From assembly GCA_963575745.1 (NCBI GenBank), contig CAUYUJ010014344.1, forward strand, positions 22,372 to 86,371: 64,000 nucleotides of DNA, in the 5' to 3' direction. The notes below the pieces were generated by a model. It was not told where the DNA came from, searched no databases, and saw only the letters and a program-made list of their open reading frames with translations. Position numbers and translations under genes: made by a program. Shown here one piece after another: positions 11,122-23,100 of this stretch; the stretch's first letter is position 1; every line of letters starts with the position of its first letter. This DNA is from Prorocentrum cordatum (lineage: Eukaryota > Sar > Dinophyceae > Prorocentrales > Prorocentraceae).

Positions 11122-12081
11122 TTCCAGTAATTCCGGCGCGCTGGAGAGCTAGTTGGCAAGAAAAATCTCGACGGAACTTTTGGTGACTTTTGGTCGGTTG
11201 AAAATTTTGTTCTCGAAATTCAACAATTCGTTAGAGCTCTAGTATTCTTTCCCGTGATATTCGATCTTATTCCCGCTCGCCATCTTGATCTCAGCTCGAT
11301 CGGGTGAATATTACTATCGAAAAGCACTGTGGCGGGATCGGCCGTTTTGATTCATCTCGATACGCGCTGACGGTTTTCTGAACATAACTCGAGCTTTAGG
11401 ACAGCCACAGAGCTGGTAAGCACAGCTAATCGATGTAGAATGATTTGGCGCGTTCGCCTGTCGAATCCAGAGGTCTGAACTCGGTCTGTTAGCCGAGCTA
11501 GCTCCGCAAACCTATTCGTATTATGCAAGTTTTCTTGACAGGCACTCTCGGTTTTCTGTACTTAACTCGAGCTGTAGGACAGAGCTGATATTTACAGAAA
11601 CCAATTCAGAATCATCAGTTGCGTTTGTCTGTCGAATCCAGAGCACTGAACTCGGTCTGCTGCTCGATCTAGAATCGCGAAGCTATTCGTATTGGTCGAT
11701 TCACCTTGAGAGCCGCTGTCCGTTTCCTGCACTCTCTCGCGCTGTAGGGTGGCTGCAGTGCTGGTGGTCACAGCAATCGAGTTGAAGACATCAGGCGCGT
11801 GCGCCTGTCGAATCCAGAGCTCGGAACTCGGTCTGCTGCCCGAATTAGGTCTGCGAAACTACTGTATTGTTCGAGTCATCCTGAGAGGTGCTGTCGGTTT
11901 TCTGCATTTAAGTCGGGCTGTAGGGGGGCTGCAGGGCTGGTAATGACAGAAGTCGATTCGCAGAGATCAGACGCGTCCGCCTGTCGCATTCAGAGGTCAA
12001 AATATTCACTATGAGTCCGAATGTTGGTAGGTGCTGTCGGTTTTCTCAACTTAACTCGAGCTAGGAAGCTCTACGAGTCTC
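11122..12081 (+). repeat. Family B module
   Basis: It starts at AATTCCGGCGCGCTGGAG, has the GATCTCAGCTCGATCGGG leader, and contains about four satellite monomers (GTTTTCTGAACATAACTCG, GAATCCAGAG). It ends at AAGCTCTACGAGTC before the hairpin at 12082. It is non-coding. Confidence 0.75.
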
Positions 12082-12691
12082 CCGGCGGTAGCCAAGGTTG
12101 ACGGTTTACCGCCGGCGCCCAGTTGGTCGAGCCGGGCAGAAAGGAGAAAGTGGTAACTTTTGGGTGGTTTTGTATTTTTTTGAAAGATATTTGACAATTC
12201 ATTTTGAGAAAGCGGAATTTTACTCCAAGCATTGGTATCTTAACTTTATCCTGCGAGCATCTCAGCTCTTCCGAGAGAATTTTACTACTAGACATTTGAA
12301 GGAACTGACGCCACGTTGATATTGAGAAGTGCAAGTATGATGTTTTCTAGAAATGCTCTGAGAAGCGGTCTGCTTTGAATCTGAGCATTCTTACGCGTCC
12401 AAGAAGCTCTGACAGGTTGACGGTTCACCGCCGGCGCCAGTTTTGAGAAAGCAGATTTGTACTCCGAGCATTGGGATATAAACTTTGTTTCCTGAGCATC
12501 TCAGCTCTCTGGAGCCAGACTTAGTATTAGTTGACTTGGAGGAACCGACGTTGGACAAAAACAGAAAAATGTGTTTTTTCGAGTTCCTCAGGTCTTGCCC
12601 TGGACGCTTCCTTGAAGCTTACTGAAGCGCCGTGTGCAAGACGAGCTCTACGAGGGCGCCGGCGGTAACCTGGTTGACGGTTTACCGCCGG
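12082..12691 (+). repeat. Two short C-like modules with D hairpins
   Basis: A complete D hairpin lies at 12082-12115, a degenerate right half at 12414-12433 and a complete one at 12659-12691. Between them are C-like interiors with GACAATTCATTTTGAGAAAG. No ORF is conserved and no gene is seen. Confidence 0.7.
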
Positions 12692-13894
12692 TTCCCAGTT
12701 GGACGCCAACTCGTAGAGCTTCCCTCAGCAAGTTATTGCTGGAAGCTTAAGAGTTATTCCGGGGCGCTGGAGAGCTGGCAAGAAAAATGTCGACGGACGT
12801 TTTGACGACTTTTGCTCGGTTGACAATTTTGTTCTCGCAATTCAACCATTCGTTAGAGCTCTAGTTTTTTTCCCGTGATATTCGATCTTATTCCCGCTCG
12901 CCATCTCGATCTCAGCTCGATCGGGTACCTTTTACTGCCAAAAAGCACTGCGGCGGGATCGGCCGTTTCGAGTCATCTCGATTCGCGCTGTCGGTTTTCT
13001 CAAGATAACTCGAGCTTTAGAACAGCTACAGAGCTGGTAAGCACAGCTAATCGGTTAGGCGCGTTCGTCTGTTGAACCCAGAGGTCTGAACTCGGTCTGC
13101 TGGCCGAGCCAGGTCTGCAAACTTATTCGTATTATTCGAGTCATCTTGACAGACGCTCTCGGTTTTCTGTACTTAACTCGAGCTACTGGACAGCTATAGA
13201 GCTGATACGTACAGAAACCAATTTTGAATCATCAATTGCGTTTGTCTGTTGAATCCAGAGCTCTGAAGTCGGTCTGCTGCCCGATCTAGAATCGCGAAAC
13301 TATTCGTATTGTTCGAGTCATCTTGAGAGATGCTGTCGGTTCTCTGCACTGAACTCGGGCTGTGGGGGGGCTGCATGGCTGGTAATCACTGGGATCGATT
13401 CGGAGACATCAGGTGCGTCCGCCTTTCGAATCCAGAGCTCGGAACTCTGTCTGCTGCCGAGTCCGCGAAATTATTATTGTTCGAGCCATCCTGAGGTGCT
13501 GTCGGTTTCCTACACTTAACTCGGGCTGTAGGGGGGCTGCAGGGCTGGTCATCACATGAATCGATTCAGGGACATCAGACGCGTCCGCCTGTTGCATGGA
13601 GAGGTCTGAACTCGGTCTGATACTCGAGCTAGGTTTGCCAAACTATTCGTATTGTTCGAGTCATATTGAGAGGTGCTGTCGATTTACGCACGTATCTCGG
13701 GCTGTAGGAGAGCTACAGAGCTCGTACAGAAGACAATCCGGAAGCATCGGGGGCGTTCGGCTGTTACATCGGAGAGGTCTGACATTGCTTGGGCTGAAAA
13801 ATTATTTTTTCAGTGTAATTTTCTTCGACATTACTGTTGTCAGGAAGCTCTACGAGTCCCCCGGCGGTAACGAAGGTTGACGGTTTACCGCCGG
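12692..13894 (+). repeat. Family B module closed by a D hairpin
   Basis: The leader begins about 12752 (ATTCCGGGGCGCTGGAG). Satellite monomers follow to about 13800, then GTCAGGAAGCTCTACGAG and a complete hairpin at 13861-13894. Monomer borders are visible as repeated ATTCGTATTGTTCGAGTCAT. Confidence 0.75.
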
Positions 13895-14209
13895 CGCCCA
13901 GTTCTCGCGTGTGTTCTCTTTGCTCTTCGGGTTTTGGACGCTACCAATTCCGGCGCGCTGGAGAGCTTGTACCTCGTAGAGCTCTTCGACATCGATGCAC
14001 GTAACTCGGGCTGTAGGAGAGCACAGAGCTCGTACAGAAGACAATCCAGAAGCATCGGCGGCGTTCGGCTGTTACATCGGAGAGATCTGAAATTGCTTGT
14101 GCCGAAAAGTTTTTTTTGAGTAATTTTTTTCGACGTTATATGTTGTCAGGAAGCTCTACGACTCCCCCGGCGGTAAGAAAGGTTGACGGTTTACCGCCGG
14201 CGCCCAGTG
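13895..14209 (+). repeat. Short partial B module with D hairpin at 14167-14200
   Basis: A family A terminus (CGGGTTTTGGACGCTACCA, 13929-13947) is joined to a solo C left end (CCTCGTAGAGCTC, about 13973) and then to the last part of a family B module. It is a patchwork of ends, with nothing coding. Confidence 0.65.
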
Positions 14210-14559
14210 CCTCGTAGAGCTCTTCGGCATCGATTAGCCAGAGGAATTCAGGCGCGGGGTGCAGCTAGTTGGCAGAACCGGCTCCGACGGACAATGTGCG
14301 AACTTTGGGTCGGTTGGACAAACTTTCTGAGAGATTTGAACATTCATTTTGAGAACCGGTATGTTCCGCACCCGTAATTGGTTATTTTGCGTTCGCCAAC
14401 CAAAACAGGCCCGTGGGGGCAGTATTGCTATCAAAACACTTAGCGGAACCATCTTTGGACGAAAACATAAATCGTGATTTTTCGAGTTTTTGGGTCTTGC
14501 TCCAGATTCTTCCTGCATATGTACCCAAGAGCGCCGTGCGAGAAAAGAGCTCTACGAGG
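14210..14559 (+). repeat. Family C element, best copy (350 bp, perfect 15 bp inverted ends)
   Basis: The left end CCTCGTAGAGCTCTT and right end AAGAGCTCTACGAGG are exact reverse complements. The element lies directly between two D hairpins (14167-14200 and 14563-14595). It contains no ORF of note, so it would be non-autonomous. Small size and short inverted ends resemble MITEs. No clear target duplication is visible. Confidence 0.8.
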
Positions 14560-14928
14560 ACCCCGGCGGTGACCTGGTTGACAGTTTACCGCCGGTTCCA
14601 GTTCGCCCACCCGGCCGAGGCGGACAATGTGACAACTTTTGGGTGGTTTTGCGAATATTTGAAAGATATGTGACCATTTATTTTGAGATTTTTCGCACCT
14701 GTAGTGGGTTTTTTCGCGTCTGCCAGTAAAATTTTCAGGTCTGTAGGTGCAGTATTACTATCAAAAGACGTGGGGGAACCGACGTTGAGTAAAAGCAGAA
14801 AAACGTGTTTTTTTTCAGTTTTTTCTTTCTCGCTCCAGAAGCTTTTTCTCCGTGTTCCGACGATCGCCGTGCAAGTCAAGAGCTCTACGAGGTTCCCGGC
14901 GGTAACCAGGTTGACGGTTTACCGCTGG
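14560..14928 (+). repeat. C-like module lacking the left inverted end, with flanking D hairpins
   Basis: Between the hairpin at 14563-14595 and the one at 14896-14928 is a C interior with GACAATGTGACAACTTTTGG, GCACCTGTAGTGGG and GCAGTATTACTATC, ending in AGAGCTCTACGAGG. The left inverted end is replaced by hairpin sequence. Confidence 0.7.
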
Positions 14929-16081
14929 TTCCATTGGCAAGACAAATCTCGACGGACCTTTTGCTGACTTTTGGTCGGTTGAAAATTTTGTTCTCGAAAT
15001 TCAACCATTCGTTAGTGCTCTAGTATTTTTTCCCGTGATATTCGATCTCATTCCCGCTCGCCATCTCGATCTCAGCTCGATCGGGTACCTTTCACTGCCA
15101 ACAAGCGTCCAGGCGGGATCGACCGTTTCGAGTCATCTTGATACGGGGTGACGTTTTTCTCAAGATAACTCGAGCATCAGGACAGCTACAGAGCTGATAA
15201 GCACACCTCCTCGATTCAGAATGATCAGGCGCGTTCCCCTGTTGAACCCAGATGTCTGAACTCGGTCTGCTTGCCGAGCTAGGTTCGCAAACCTATTCGT
15301 ATTATTCGAGTCATCTTGACAGACGCTCTCGGTTGTCTGAACTTAACTCGAGTTACAGGGCAGCTACAGAGCTGATACGTACAGAATCTGATTCAGAATC
15401 ATGCGTGGCCGTTGTCTGTTGAATGCAGAGCTCTGAACTCGGCTTGCTGCCCGATCTAGAATCGCGAAACTACTCGTATTGTTCGAGTCATCTTGAGAGG
15501 TGCTGTCGGTTCTCTGCACTTAACTCGGGCTGTAGGGGGGCTGCATAGCTGATAATCACTGGAATCGATTCGGATACATCAGGTGCGTCCGTCTTTCGAA
15601 TCCAGAGCTCCGAACTCTGCCTGCTGCCCGAACTAGGTCCGCGAAACTATTCGTATTGTTCGAGTCATCTTGAGAGGTGCTGTCGGTTTCCTGCACTTAA
15701 CTCGGGCTGCAAGGGGGGGGGGCTCCAGGGCTGGTAATCACAGGAATCGATTTAGAGACGTCAGACGTGTCCGCCTGTCGCATGCAGAGGTCTGAACTCG
15801 GTCTGATACTCGAGCTAGGTTTGCCAAACTATTCGTACTGTTCGAGTCATCTTGAGAGGTGCTGTCGATTTACGCACGTAACTCGGGCTGTAGGAGAGCT
15901 ACAGAGCTCGTACAGAAGACAATCCAAAAGCATCGGGGGCGCTCGGCTGTTGCATCGGACAGGTTTGAAATTGCTTGGGCTGAAAAACTATTTTTTCTGT
16001 GTAATTGTTTTCGACATTATATGTTGTCAGGAAGCTCTAGGAGTCCCCCGGCGGTAACAAAGGTTGACGGTTTACCGCCGG
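14929..16081 (+). repeat. Family B module closed by a D hairpin at 16048-16081
   Basis: The leader starts about 14937 (TTGGCAAGACAAATCTCGAC). Five to six satellite monomers follow, with spacing of about 170 bp, then GTCAGGAAGCTCTAGGAG and a complete hairpin. It is non-coding. Confidence 0.75.
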
Positions 16082-17010
16082 CGCCCATTGGAGGACTCGC
16101 CAGGAAAGATTCGTGGTGCGTTTGCTCTTTGCTCTCCGGGTTTTCGACGCTACCAAGTGTCCTCTTTGCTTTCCGGGTTTTGGACGCTACCAAGTGAGAA
16201 TTTTGGTCGTGGGCACACATTTACTTTGGCGAAACTAACTTCACGTCGAAATGAAACATATGATTATTGATTGTTCGAGGAATGCTTCCAGAAGCTCTCT
16301 CGTTCGATTCTGAGCAATATGTTCTGTACAAGAAGGTCTACAAGGTTTTTTGCGGTTAACGCCGGCGCCAGTTGTCAAGAAAATTCTCGACGGAGCTTCT
16401 GCTGACTTTCGGTCGGTTCAAAATTTTCTTCTCGAAATTCAAGAATTCGTTGAGCTCTAGTATTTTTCCCGAGATATTCGATCTTATTTCTCGTGGTCTC
16501 AAGCCGAATTGCTCTGGCGCGGGCTACAGAGCTGATGCGCGCAGAAACCAATACAGACTGATCAGGCGCCTTAGTCTGTTGCATCCAGAGGTCTGAACTC
16601 TGTCTGCTACTCGAGCTAAGTCTGCGAACCTATTCGTATCGTTGGAGTGATCTTAAGAGATGCTGTCGGTTTTCGCACGTATTTCGGGCTGCAGGAGAGC
16701 TACAGAGCATATAGGCACAGAAATCGATTCAGAAGCATTGTGAGCGTTCGTCTGTAATATATGTGTTCGACAGATCTTATTTTCCAAATGATGGTTAATT
16801 CCTTCACTGATCTGAGCGGCCAAAAAATGAGGAGGAAATCGTAAGGCGTGAAGCATCTAGACTATAACTGTTGTGAACACAGACGCCAAACAGATATCAA
16901 TCTGAAATCAGCTCGGGCTTAAAAACTATTTGTTTTCTCCTCTTTTTTCTGGACGTAATATATGGTCAGAAAGAGTCCGCCAGTAAGAAAGGTTCACAGT
17001 TCACCGCCGC
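16082..17010 (+). repeat. Degenerate A/B fragments
   Basis: Two copies of the family A terminus (TCCGGGTTTTCGACGCTACC and a close variant) lie at about 16134-16195. A degraded B leader and two monomers follow at 16375-16760. A decayed hairpin is at about 16977-17010. No gene is seen. Confidence 0.6.
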
Positions 17011-18064
17011 CACCCAGTACCTTGTAGAGCTCTTCGTTATCGTAGAGGATTTCCGGCGCAGGGTGAAGCTAGTTGGTCGATCCGGCCAGAAAAGAAGATG
17101 TGACAACTTTCGGTCGGTTTTCCCAAGATTTGAAAGATATTCGACAGTTCATTTTGAGAAACCTGATTTCGCATCTGTAGACGACTGTGAGGGCCCTGCG
17201 TCTTATTATGAGCTCTGTAGGCGCATTTTTATTATCGACGCACTTGGCGCAATCAACTTCATTTCGACATGAAAAAATGTTTTTTTTTTTTTTGGGGCTC
17301 CGAGCACTCTCACGCGTAGAAGGAGCTCTGCAAGATTCCGGCGGTGACCAGGTTGACGGTTGAGCGCCGGTGCCAGTTCTGGGGCGCTGGTGAGCTAGTT
17401 GGCAAGAAAAATCTCGACAGACCTTACCTCGTAGAGCTCTTCGGCATCGATGCTAAAGGAATTCCGGCGCGGGGTGGAGCTAGTTGGTCGACCCGAGCAG
17501 AAAGGACAATGTGACAACTTTTGTTTGGTTTTGCTAAGATCTGAGAGATATTTCATCATTTATTTTAAGAAAGCAGATTTTTCGCACCTGTAAACGACTA
17601 CGAGGGCCTCTGCGTTTCAATATGAGCTCTTTAGGGGCAACTTTAGTATCAAAACACTTGGCGGAACCAACTTCATGTCAACGTGTAAAAAAAATGTTCA
17701 ATTTTCCGAGAAATGCCTCGAGAAGCTCCCTCCTTCGACTCTGAGCACTTTACGCGTGGGAGGAGCTCTACAAGGTTCCCGGCGGTGACCAGTTTGAAAG
17801 ATTTGACAATTCATTTTCAGAAAGCAGATTTTCGCACCTGTAGTGGGTTATGCCGCGTCTGCCAGTCAATTCTCAGGTCCGTAGGTGCAGTATTATTATG
17901 AAAACACTTGGAGGAACCAACTTTGGATAAAACCGAAAATCGTAATTTTTCGAGTTTTTCGGCTCTGGCTTCAGAAGCTTCCTTCATGTGTTCCGAGGAG
18001 CGCCCTGCAAGAAAAGAGCTCTACGAGGTGCCCGGGGGTAACCTGGTTGACGGCTTACCGCCGG
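17011..18064 (+). repeat. Successive C-like modules with D hairpins
   Basis: Hairpins or half hairpins lie at 17337-17370, about 17778 and 18032-18064. A C element with inverted ends runs from about 17426 (CCTCGTAGAGCTCTTCGG) to 17774 (GGAGCTCTACAAGG). The interiors share the GCACCTGTA and CAAAACACTTGG segments. It is non-coding. Confidence 0.7.
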
Positions 18065-18418
<354 letters not shown>

Positions 18419-18428
18419 TTGGCTCAAG
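18419..18428 (+). other. Partial spliced-leader end at the LINE-2 5' terminus
   Basis: TTGGCTCAAG equals the 3' ten bases of the conserved dinoflagellate spliced leader. It lies where satellite B sequence stops, so it defines the element's 5' end. A ten-base match is suggestive; position and the parallel cases at 26090 and 28380 strengthen it. Confidence 0.65.
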
Positions 18429-18988
18429 GGTTCAAGACGTTCAGGGTTCAAGACGTCAGGGTTCGACGTCGAACAGGGCCCACGTCAGGGCGCACACACA
18501 CAGGCTTGCCTCAAGCCCCCCTCTCGTGCGGTGCGTGTTTGACGTATCGCGGGGGCTGTGTTCACATTGAATCCTCGCTCTCGTTCTTGATATCAAGATA
18601 TCGTGGGGATCGCAGGAAGATCAGGATTTGTCTGGATTTTACAAAAGACCACTGTGGGCGGTTGGATTGAAAACGGACTCGCAGGGAGCATATTATACCA
18701 TCAGAAGACGATCAGAGTGAATATTTCACGTCAGCTGACTTTGGTGTGGATAGTGACCCACATCCGTGTGATTGGTTGAAAGACACATCAGCTACTGTGC
18801 CGCGATTAACGACGCAGGAGAAGAGAGAAGATCATATAGCACTTGAATTGGAAATTTCTCCACCAGAGGCATTTGTTCAGCAGGAGGCGTACGATTTCAA
18901 GAAGATTGGGCAATCAGATAGATATCAGGCTGCACTTCACACTTTGCGTACAGTCAAAGAGAGGAATAAACGACGTTCGCCAGCAATC

Positions 18989-20122
18989 ATGGCGGATGAC
19001 AAAGCAGAAGATAGCAAAATGGGAGGGAATGCGAGTAGTGAGTGGTTGAGAGAGGTGAGGGCGAAAGGGGAGGGCAAAGGTTCCAGTGCTTCGAGTGGTC
19101 TGGCCGCGGCTTCCAGTGCTGCTGTCCAGGCGCCTCATTTAGCTACAGCCCAAGTCCCCAAGGCTACGAGTGGTCTGGCCGTGGCCCAAAGTGCTGCTGT
19201 CCAGGCGCCTCAACCAGCTACAATGACGCCCGAGGAAATGTTCAGACAGATTTTGAAGGGCCAGAGTGAAGTAACTGCGACGGTTAGTGAGTTCAAAACA
19301 TCGGTTGCAGCTGATTTACATGTCATGGAGGAAAAGATTGATAGAACAACGTCAGATGTCAAAACGTTATCGGAGCAAATGAAGCAGGCCCAAGCTGACA
19401 TTCAGAATCTGAAAAATGGAGACGCTCAATCTTGCGCAAGCGGTTCGACTAGATACGGATCAGGTGACGCGGGCAGTGGTGCAGGGCATAATTCGAACGG
19501 GGTACCATCATATATTGAGTTCAAAGGATGGATATCACGTGAGGGTTGGAAGAATAGAGAGATAAAACAAAGGGAGGCCATGAAACGACAGGTGCTGACC
19601 GACAACATAACGAAATTATTGGGATTGGCATCGCTGGACGCAACACATAATGCTGCTTTTGATCATGCGAGCACTGCGGGGGAGAATACTGGCAGGTACT
19701 GGCCATACACACGAGGGCGGATCTATTTCAAAAAGGGGACGGCAGTGGAGATCATATGGCAGGTTCGGAATTGTTTCGACAGCGAATACAAGAGGGGAAA
19801 CACTGACCTTCCACCGAATGTAAAGTTTCATGTAGAATGCGCGCCATGGAGAACACCCCATGTCCAACAGATTGGTAAGTTCCAGAGTTGCTTTGCGGAA
19901 GTGAAGAAAACGACGGGGACAACGTGCAAGGGGGAGCCAGGGCCGCCAAAATCATACATATGGTTTACACAAAACCCACAGGCAGACCCAGACACAAGAA
20001 TACTGATTGCTGAATGGGGTGTACACAGCGGGTGGGCGCTACACACTAATAATCTGAGGAGGGTTGAGCCTGAGGTGGATCAAGAGGGGTTACTCACGAA
20101 GCTCAGACAGACGAACAATTGA
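18989..20122 (+). CDS. LINE-2 ORF1 protein
   Basis: The ORF encodes 377 residues from the ATG at 18989 (MADDKAEDSK). The frame is open upstream to at least 18746, so a longer non-AUG form is possible. The start was chosen because LINE-3 has its first in-frame ATG at a comparable place. Residues about 30-75 are Ala/Ser/Gln-rich and contain an internal repeat (SSAAVQAP and QSAAVQAP). A coiled coil is likely at about 85-135 (EMFRQILKGQSEV to QMKQAQADIQNLKNG). A Gly/Ser-rich linker leads to a conserved domain from PSYIEFKGW, with GRIYFKKG, VECAPWRTPHVQ and EPGPPKS. By analogy with LINE ORF1 proteins it probably binds element RNA as a multimer; this is inference. It ends at TGA followed by CGG, in frame with ORF2. 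Confidence 0.85.
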   Translation: MADDKAEDSKMGGNASSEWLREVRAKGEGKGSSASSGLAAASSAAVQAPHLATAQVPKATSGLAVAQSAAVQAPQPATMTPEEMFRQILKGQSEVTATVSEFKTSVAADLHVMEEKIDRTTSDVKTLSEQMKQAQADIQNLKNGDAQSCASGSTRYGSGDAGSGAGHNSNGVPSYIEFKGWISREGWKNREIKQREAMKRQVLTDNITKLLGLASLDATHNAAFDHASTAGENTGRYWPYTRGRIYFKKGTAVEIIWQVRNCFDSEYKRGNTDLPPNVKFHVECAPWRTPHVQQIGKFQSCFAEVKKTTGTTCKGEPGPPKSYIWFTQNPQADPDTRILIAEWGVHSGWALHTNNLRRVEPEVDQEGLLTKLRQTNN

Positions 20123-20149
20123 CGGTGCCAGTCTGCCACTCAGCTCGCG
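20120..20149 (+). promoter_or_regulatory. In-frame UGA-C junction between LINE-2 ORF1 and ORF2
   Basis: ORF1 ends at TGA (20120-20122) followed by CGG. The same frame stays open with no further stop into the endonuclease domain, and there is no ATG before the conserved TWN. UGA followed by C is the classic leaky stop context. Readthrough is inferred. Confidence 0.6.
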
Positions 20150-23100
20150 GTGGCAACTTGGAATGTCAACATGAGGAATAGCGAGCTTTTGCCAGCAATG
20201 CTGGAGTTTTGTCATTATGATGTGCTATGCTTGCAGGAGTGTCAGTACATGTCATCGGAAGCATTTGAAGCATGTGGGTGGCAGGTGCGTTTTAGTGTGT
20301 GCCGACGAGCTGCTGTGGCCTTCAGGGGCCCATGGGCGGCGACTATTTCGGACAGTAAGTGCGGTGAGAGGTTTGCTGTTGTACAATTTGCATTTGTGGT
20401 CGTGTCCTCAGTGTGCCTACCCACAGTGCAGCGGGGAGATGATAGGCTCGATGAATATTGTGACGTTCTAGCTAAGCTGCGTGCATGCATGCAACTATGT
20501 AGCGAGCAATACCAGGGGTCCAAAGTATTGCAGTTTGTGGGGACAGATGCGCAGACGGAGCTGGAACCAAATCTCTTGGGGTTCACGGGAGAAGGATTGG
20601 AGGAGGTGTGGATGAGGTCGGAGGCGAAACATCATGAGGAGAGGAGGGACATGCTCGTGCGCTTTCTGAATCACTGGGGTCTTTGTGCAGCCAACACCTA
20701 CGGCGTGCGACAAGTGACGCACAGGCCGTGGAGTACCAGCAGCTACTCCAGGGTGTTGGACTATGTATTTGTGCCGACACAATTTGCAGGTACCGAGGTG
20801 GCTCGGACCAACTGCTCATTTGAATGCACGGTGGAATTTGTTGATCCTACACAGGATCGAGCGTCACGCTACAGTGACCATGCGAAGGTAGGGGTGAGGA
20901 TAAAACATGCGTCGGTGCGCAAGCCTTTCGTGCGACCCAGGCCCCCGAGCCTCATCAATTGGGCCCCGGAGGATTATGAGTCAGCGAATGTGTTCAGTAC
21001 ACTGGCCGATGTGCAGGTACAACGACATATGAACCAACGGGGTGACATAAATATACAAACAGTTGGACAGATGCTTGTGAGTGCTGCGGCGATGTGTAGG
21101 CATACAAAGGGCAGGGCGGATACTAAACCAATCAAAAAACCTGACCAACTCGTGGACGTTGAAGCGGAGTTAAGGAGGGGTGTCTTCGGTGAGCGTAGGA
21201 AACAATTACTGAGACGTCAAAAAACACTCCGAAGAAAGTTCAGGCGGGAACAGCTCCTCAAGGACTCCACTGGCCTCAAACATGGACCCCGTAGGTGTAT
21301 CAAGGAAATGCTGTGTGACGGGATACTGACAGAAAATAAACAAAGATGGGTGGAGGAGCTCAACAAACACGTACAACGGTCATATACATGTGATGGGGAG
21401 GGAGGAGCTGCAAAGAGAGACTTGCATCGACTACGGACACAGTGGGAGGCAGGGGGCAGAACTACGAACAGGGTCATATCTATGGGTGTGTTGCTGGGGG
21501 CTCGAGCCCGATTGAAGGGCGGCACCGCAGCGGGCTCTGATGGCCTGGTGGCGGAGATTCTCAAAGCAATACCTTGGAATGCATTGAGATTGATACGACA
21601 CTCATTTCAAGAAATACATGATCAGAAAAAGTCGTCACCTGATTCGTGGAGAAAGTTGTGCGTGCAGTTGATTCCAAAAATGAGCATGATCCAAACATTT
21701 GGGGAGACTCGTGCAATATCGCTGTTGAGTGTTATGAGCAAGTGGTACATGGCGTGCCTTCTTATTCTTGTGGAGGAACATGGACATATCAAAAAATTGG
21801 CGACATATGGATTCCAGAAGAGTCACAAAGTTCATCACATGACGGCCCCTTTGCTGCACATGACACGTCATGCCACTCTCTGGGGAAAAGGCGAGTCGGT
21901 ACATATGGGGATAATGGATATAAAGAAAGCGTTTGATCATGTCACTGTCTCGATGGTGATCCGCGCGATGGAACATCTGAGATATCCAACAGATCTGATT
22001 ATTGCAATTGTGGAGCCTATGATTGGAAACACAGCAGTTTTTGATTTCCAGGATGTGTGCAGCGAAGAGATCCTGTATAACAAGTCGGTGCGAACTGGAG
22101 GGAAAGAAGGCCCAGTACTCTTCAATATTGTGTTGGAGGCAATTTGGGCCTCTATTGCTGAATCATGGGAAGCATGTCATTCTGGAGTACGATTGGAAGG
22201 CGAGGGGACACAACAGGCGCTGGTCAACCATTACATATGGGCTGACAATGTGGTGCTGCTGGCAGCTTCGGCGAATCAGCTGAGGAATATGGTGAGTATG
22301 TTGACCGTGGCCCTCAGACGGGCTGGTATGGACTGGAAGATTGAGAGCCTGGAGTACCTTGTTTTTGGGCTGAGACAAAACCAGGGACCACAATCATTAG
22401 TTTGCGAACTGGGAGATGATATTTGTGCACGGGCTGGAGACCCCAGCCTACCCTATCAATTACGTGAGGCGGTGGTTTTGCCGAGAAAAAGCGAGTGCGA
22501 CATACTGGGAGTTAAATTTGTGACGAACCCGAGGGATTTCCATGCAGTGCGGCACCGTATTGATGCAGGCAGGCGGTGCTTCTATGCTGATATGAAATTC
22601 TATCGATCACGCGCGGTGAGCATGAGGGGGAGATTCAGACGGTATCAGAGCAGAGTTCAACATATCATATGCCATGGATGTGTGGGGTGGAGCTGTAATG
22701 AACATGTGCTGAACATATTGAGGAGCTTTGAAGGAAGATGTTTGAACACAATGCGAGGATTACATAGAAAAGAGACGGAAACGTGGGAGGAGTTCAGGGA
22801 TCGCAGTACCAACAGATCCAGGGAGATGTTCAAGGAGGGGGGGTTCAAAACGTTGGTGGAGAAAGTTGTGAGGTACAACTTTGAATTCGCCGTGGAGGTA
22901 TCCCAATATAAGTGCCACATGCCGTCCACTGTGTATAGCAAATCGTGGCAGCAGACGCTGCGCTCCATGTTGCACGTATCGGGGGAGTGGACGGTGCAGA
23001 GGGATGAAATGCTGGCGGCAGTAAGTCGGACGATGTCGAGAGAGGGAACGAGACGGCTCAGAGGCAGACCACGAATCGTGGCGAGCAGCTGGCATGCACC

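Noticed and set aside
18746-18988. Upstream extension of LINE-2 ORF1 from a GTG
   Set aside because: No ATG and no conservation with LINE-3 at this end; kept only as a possibility.
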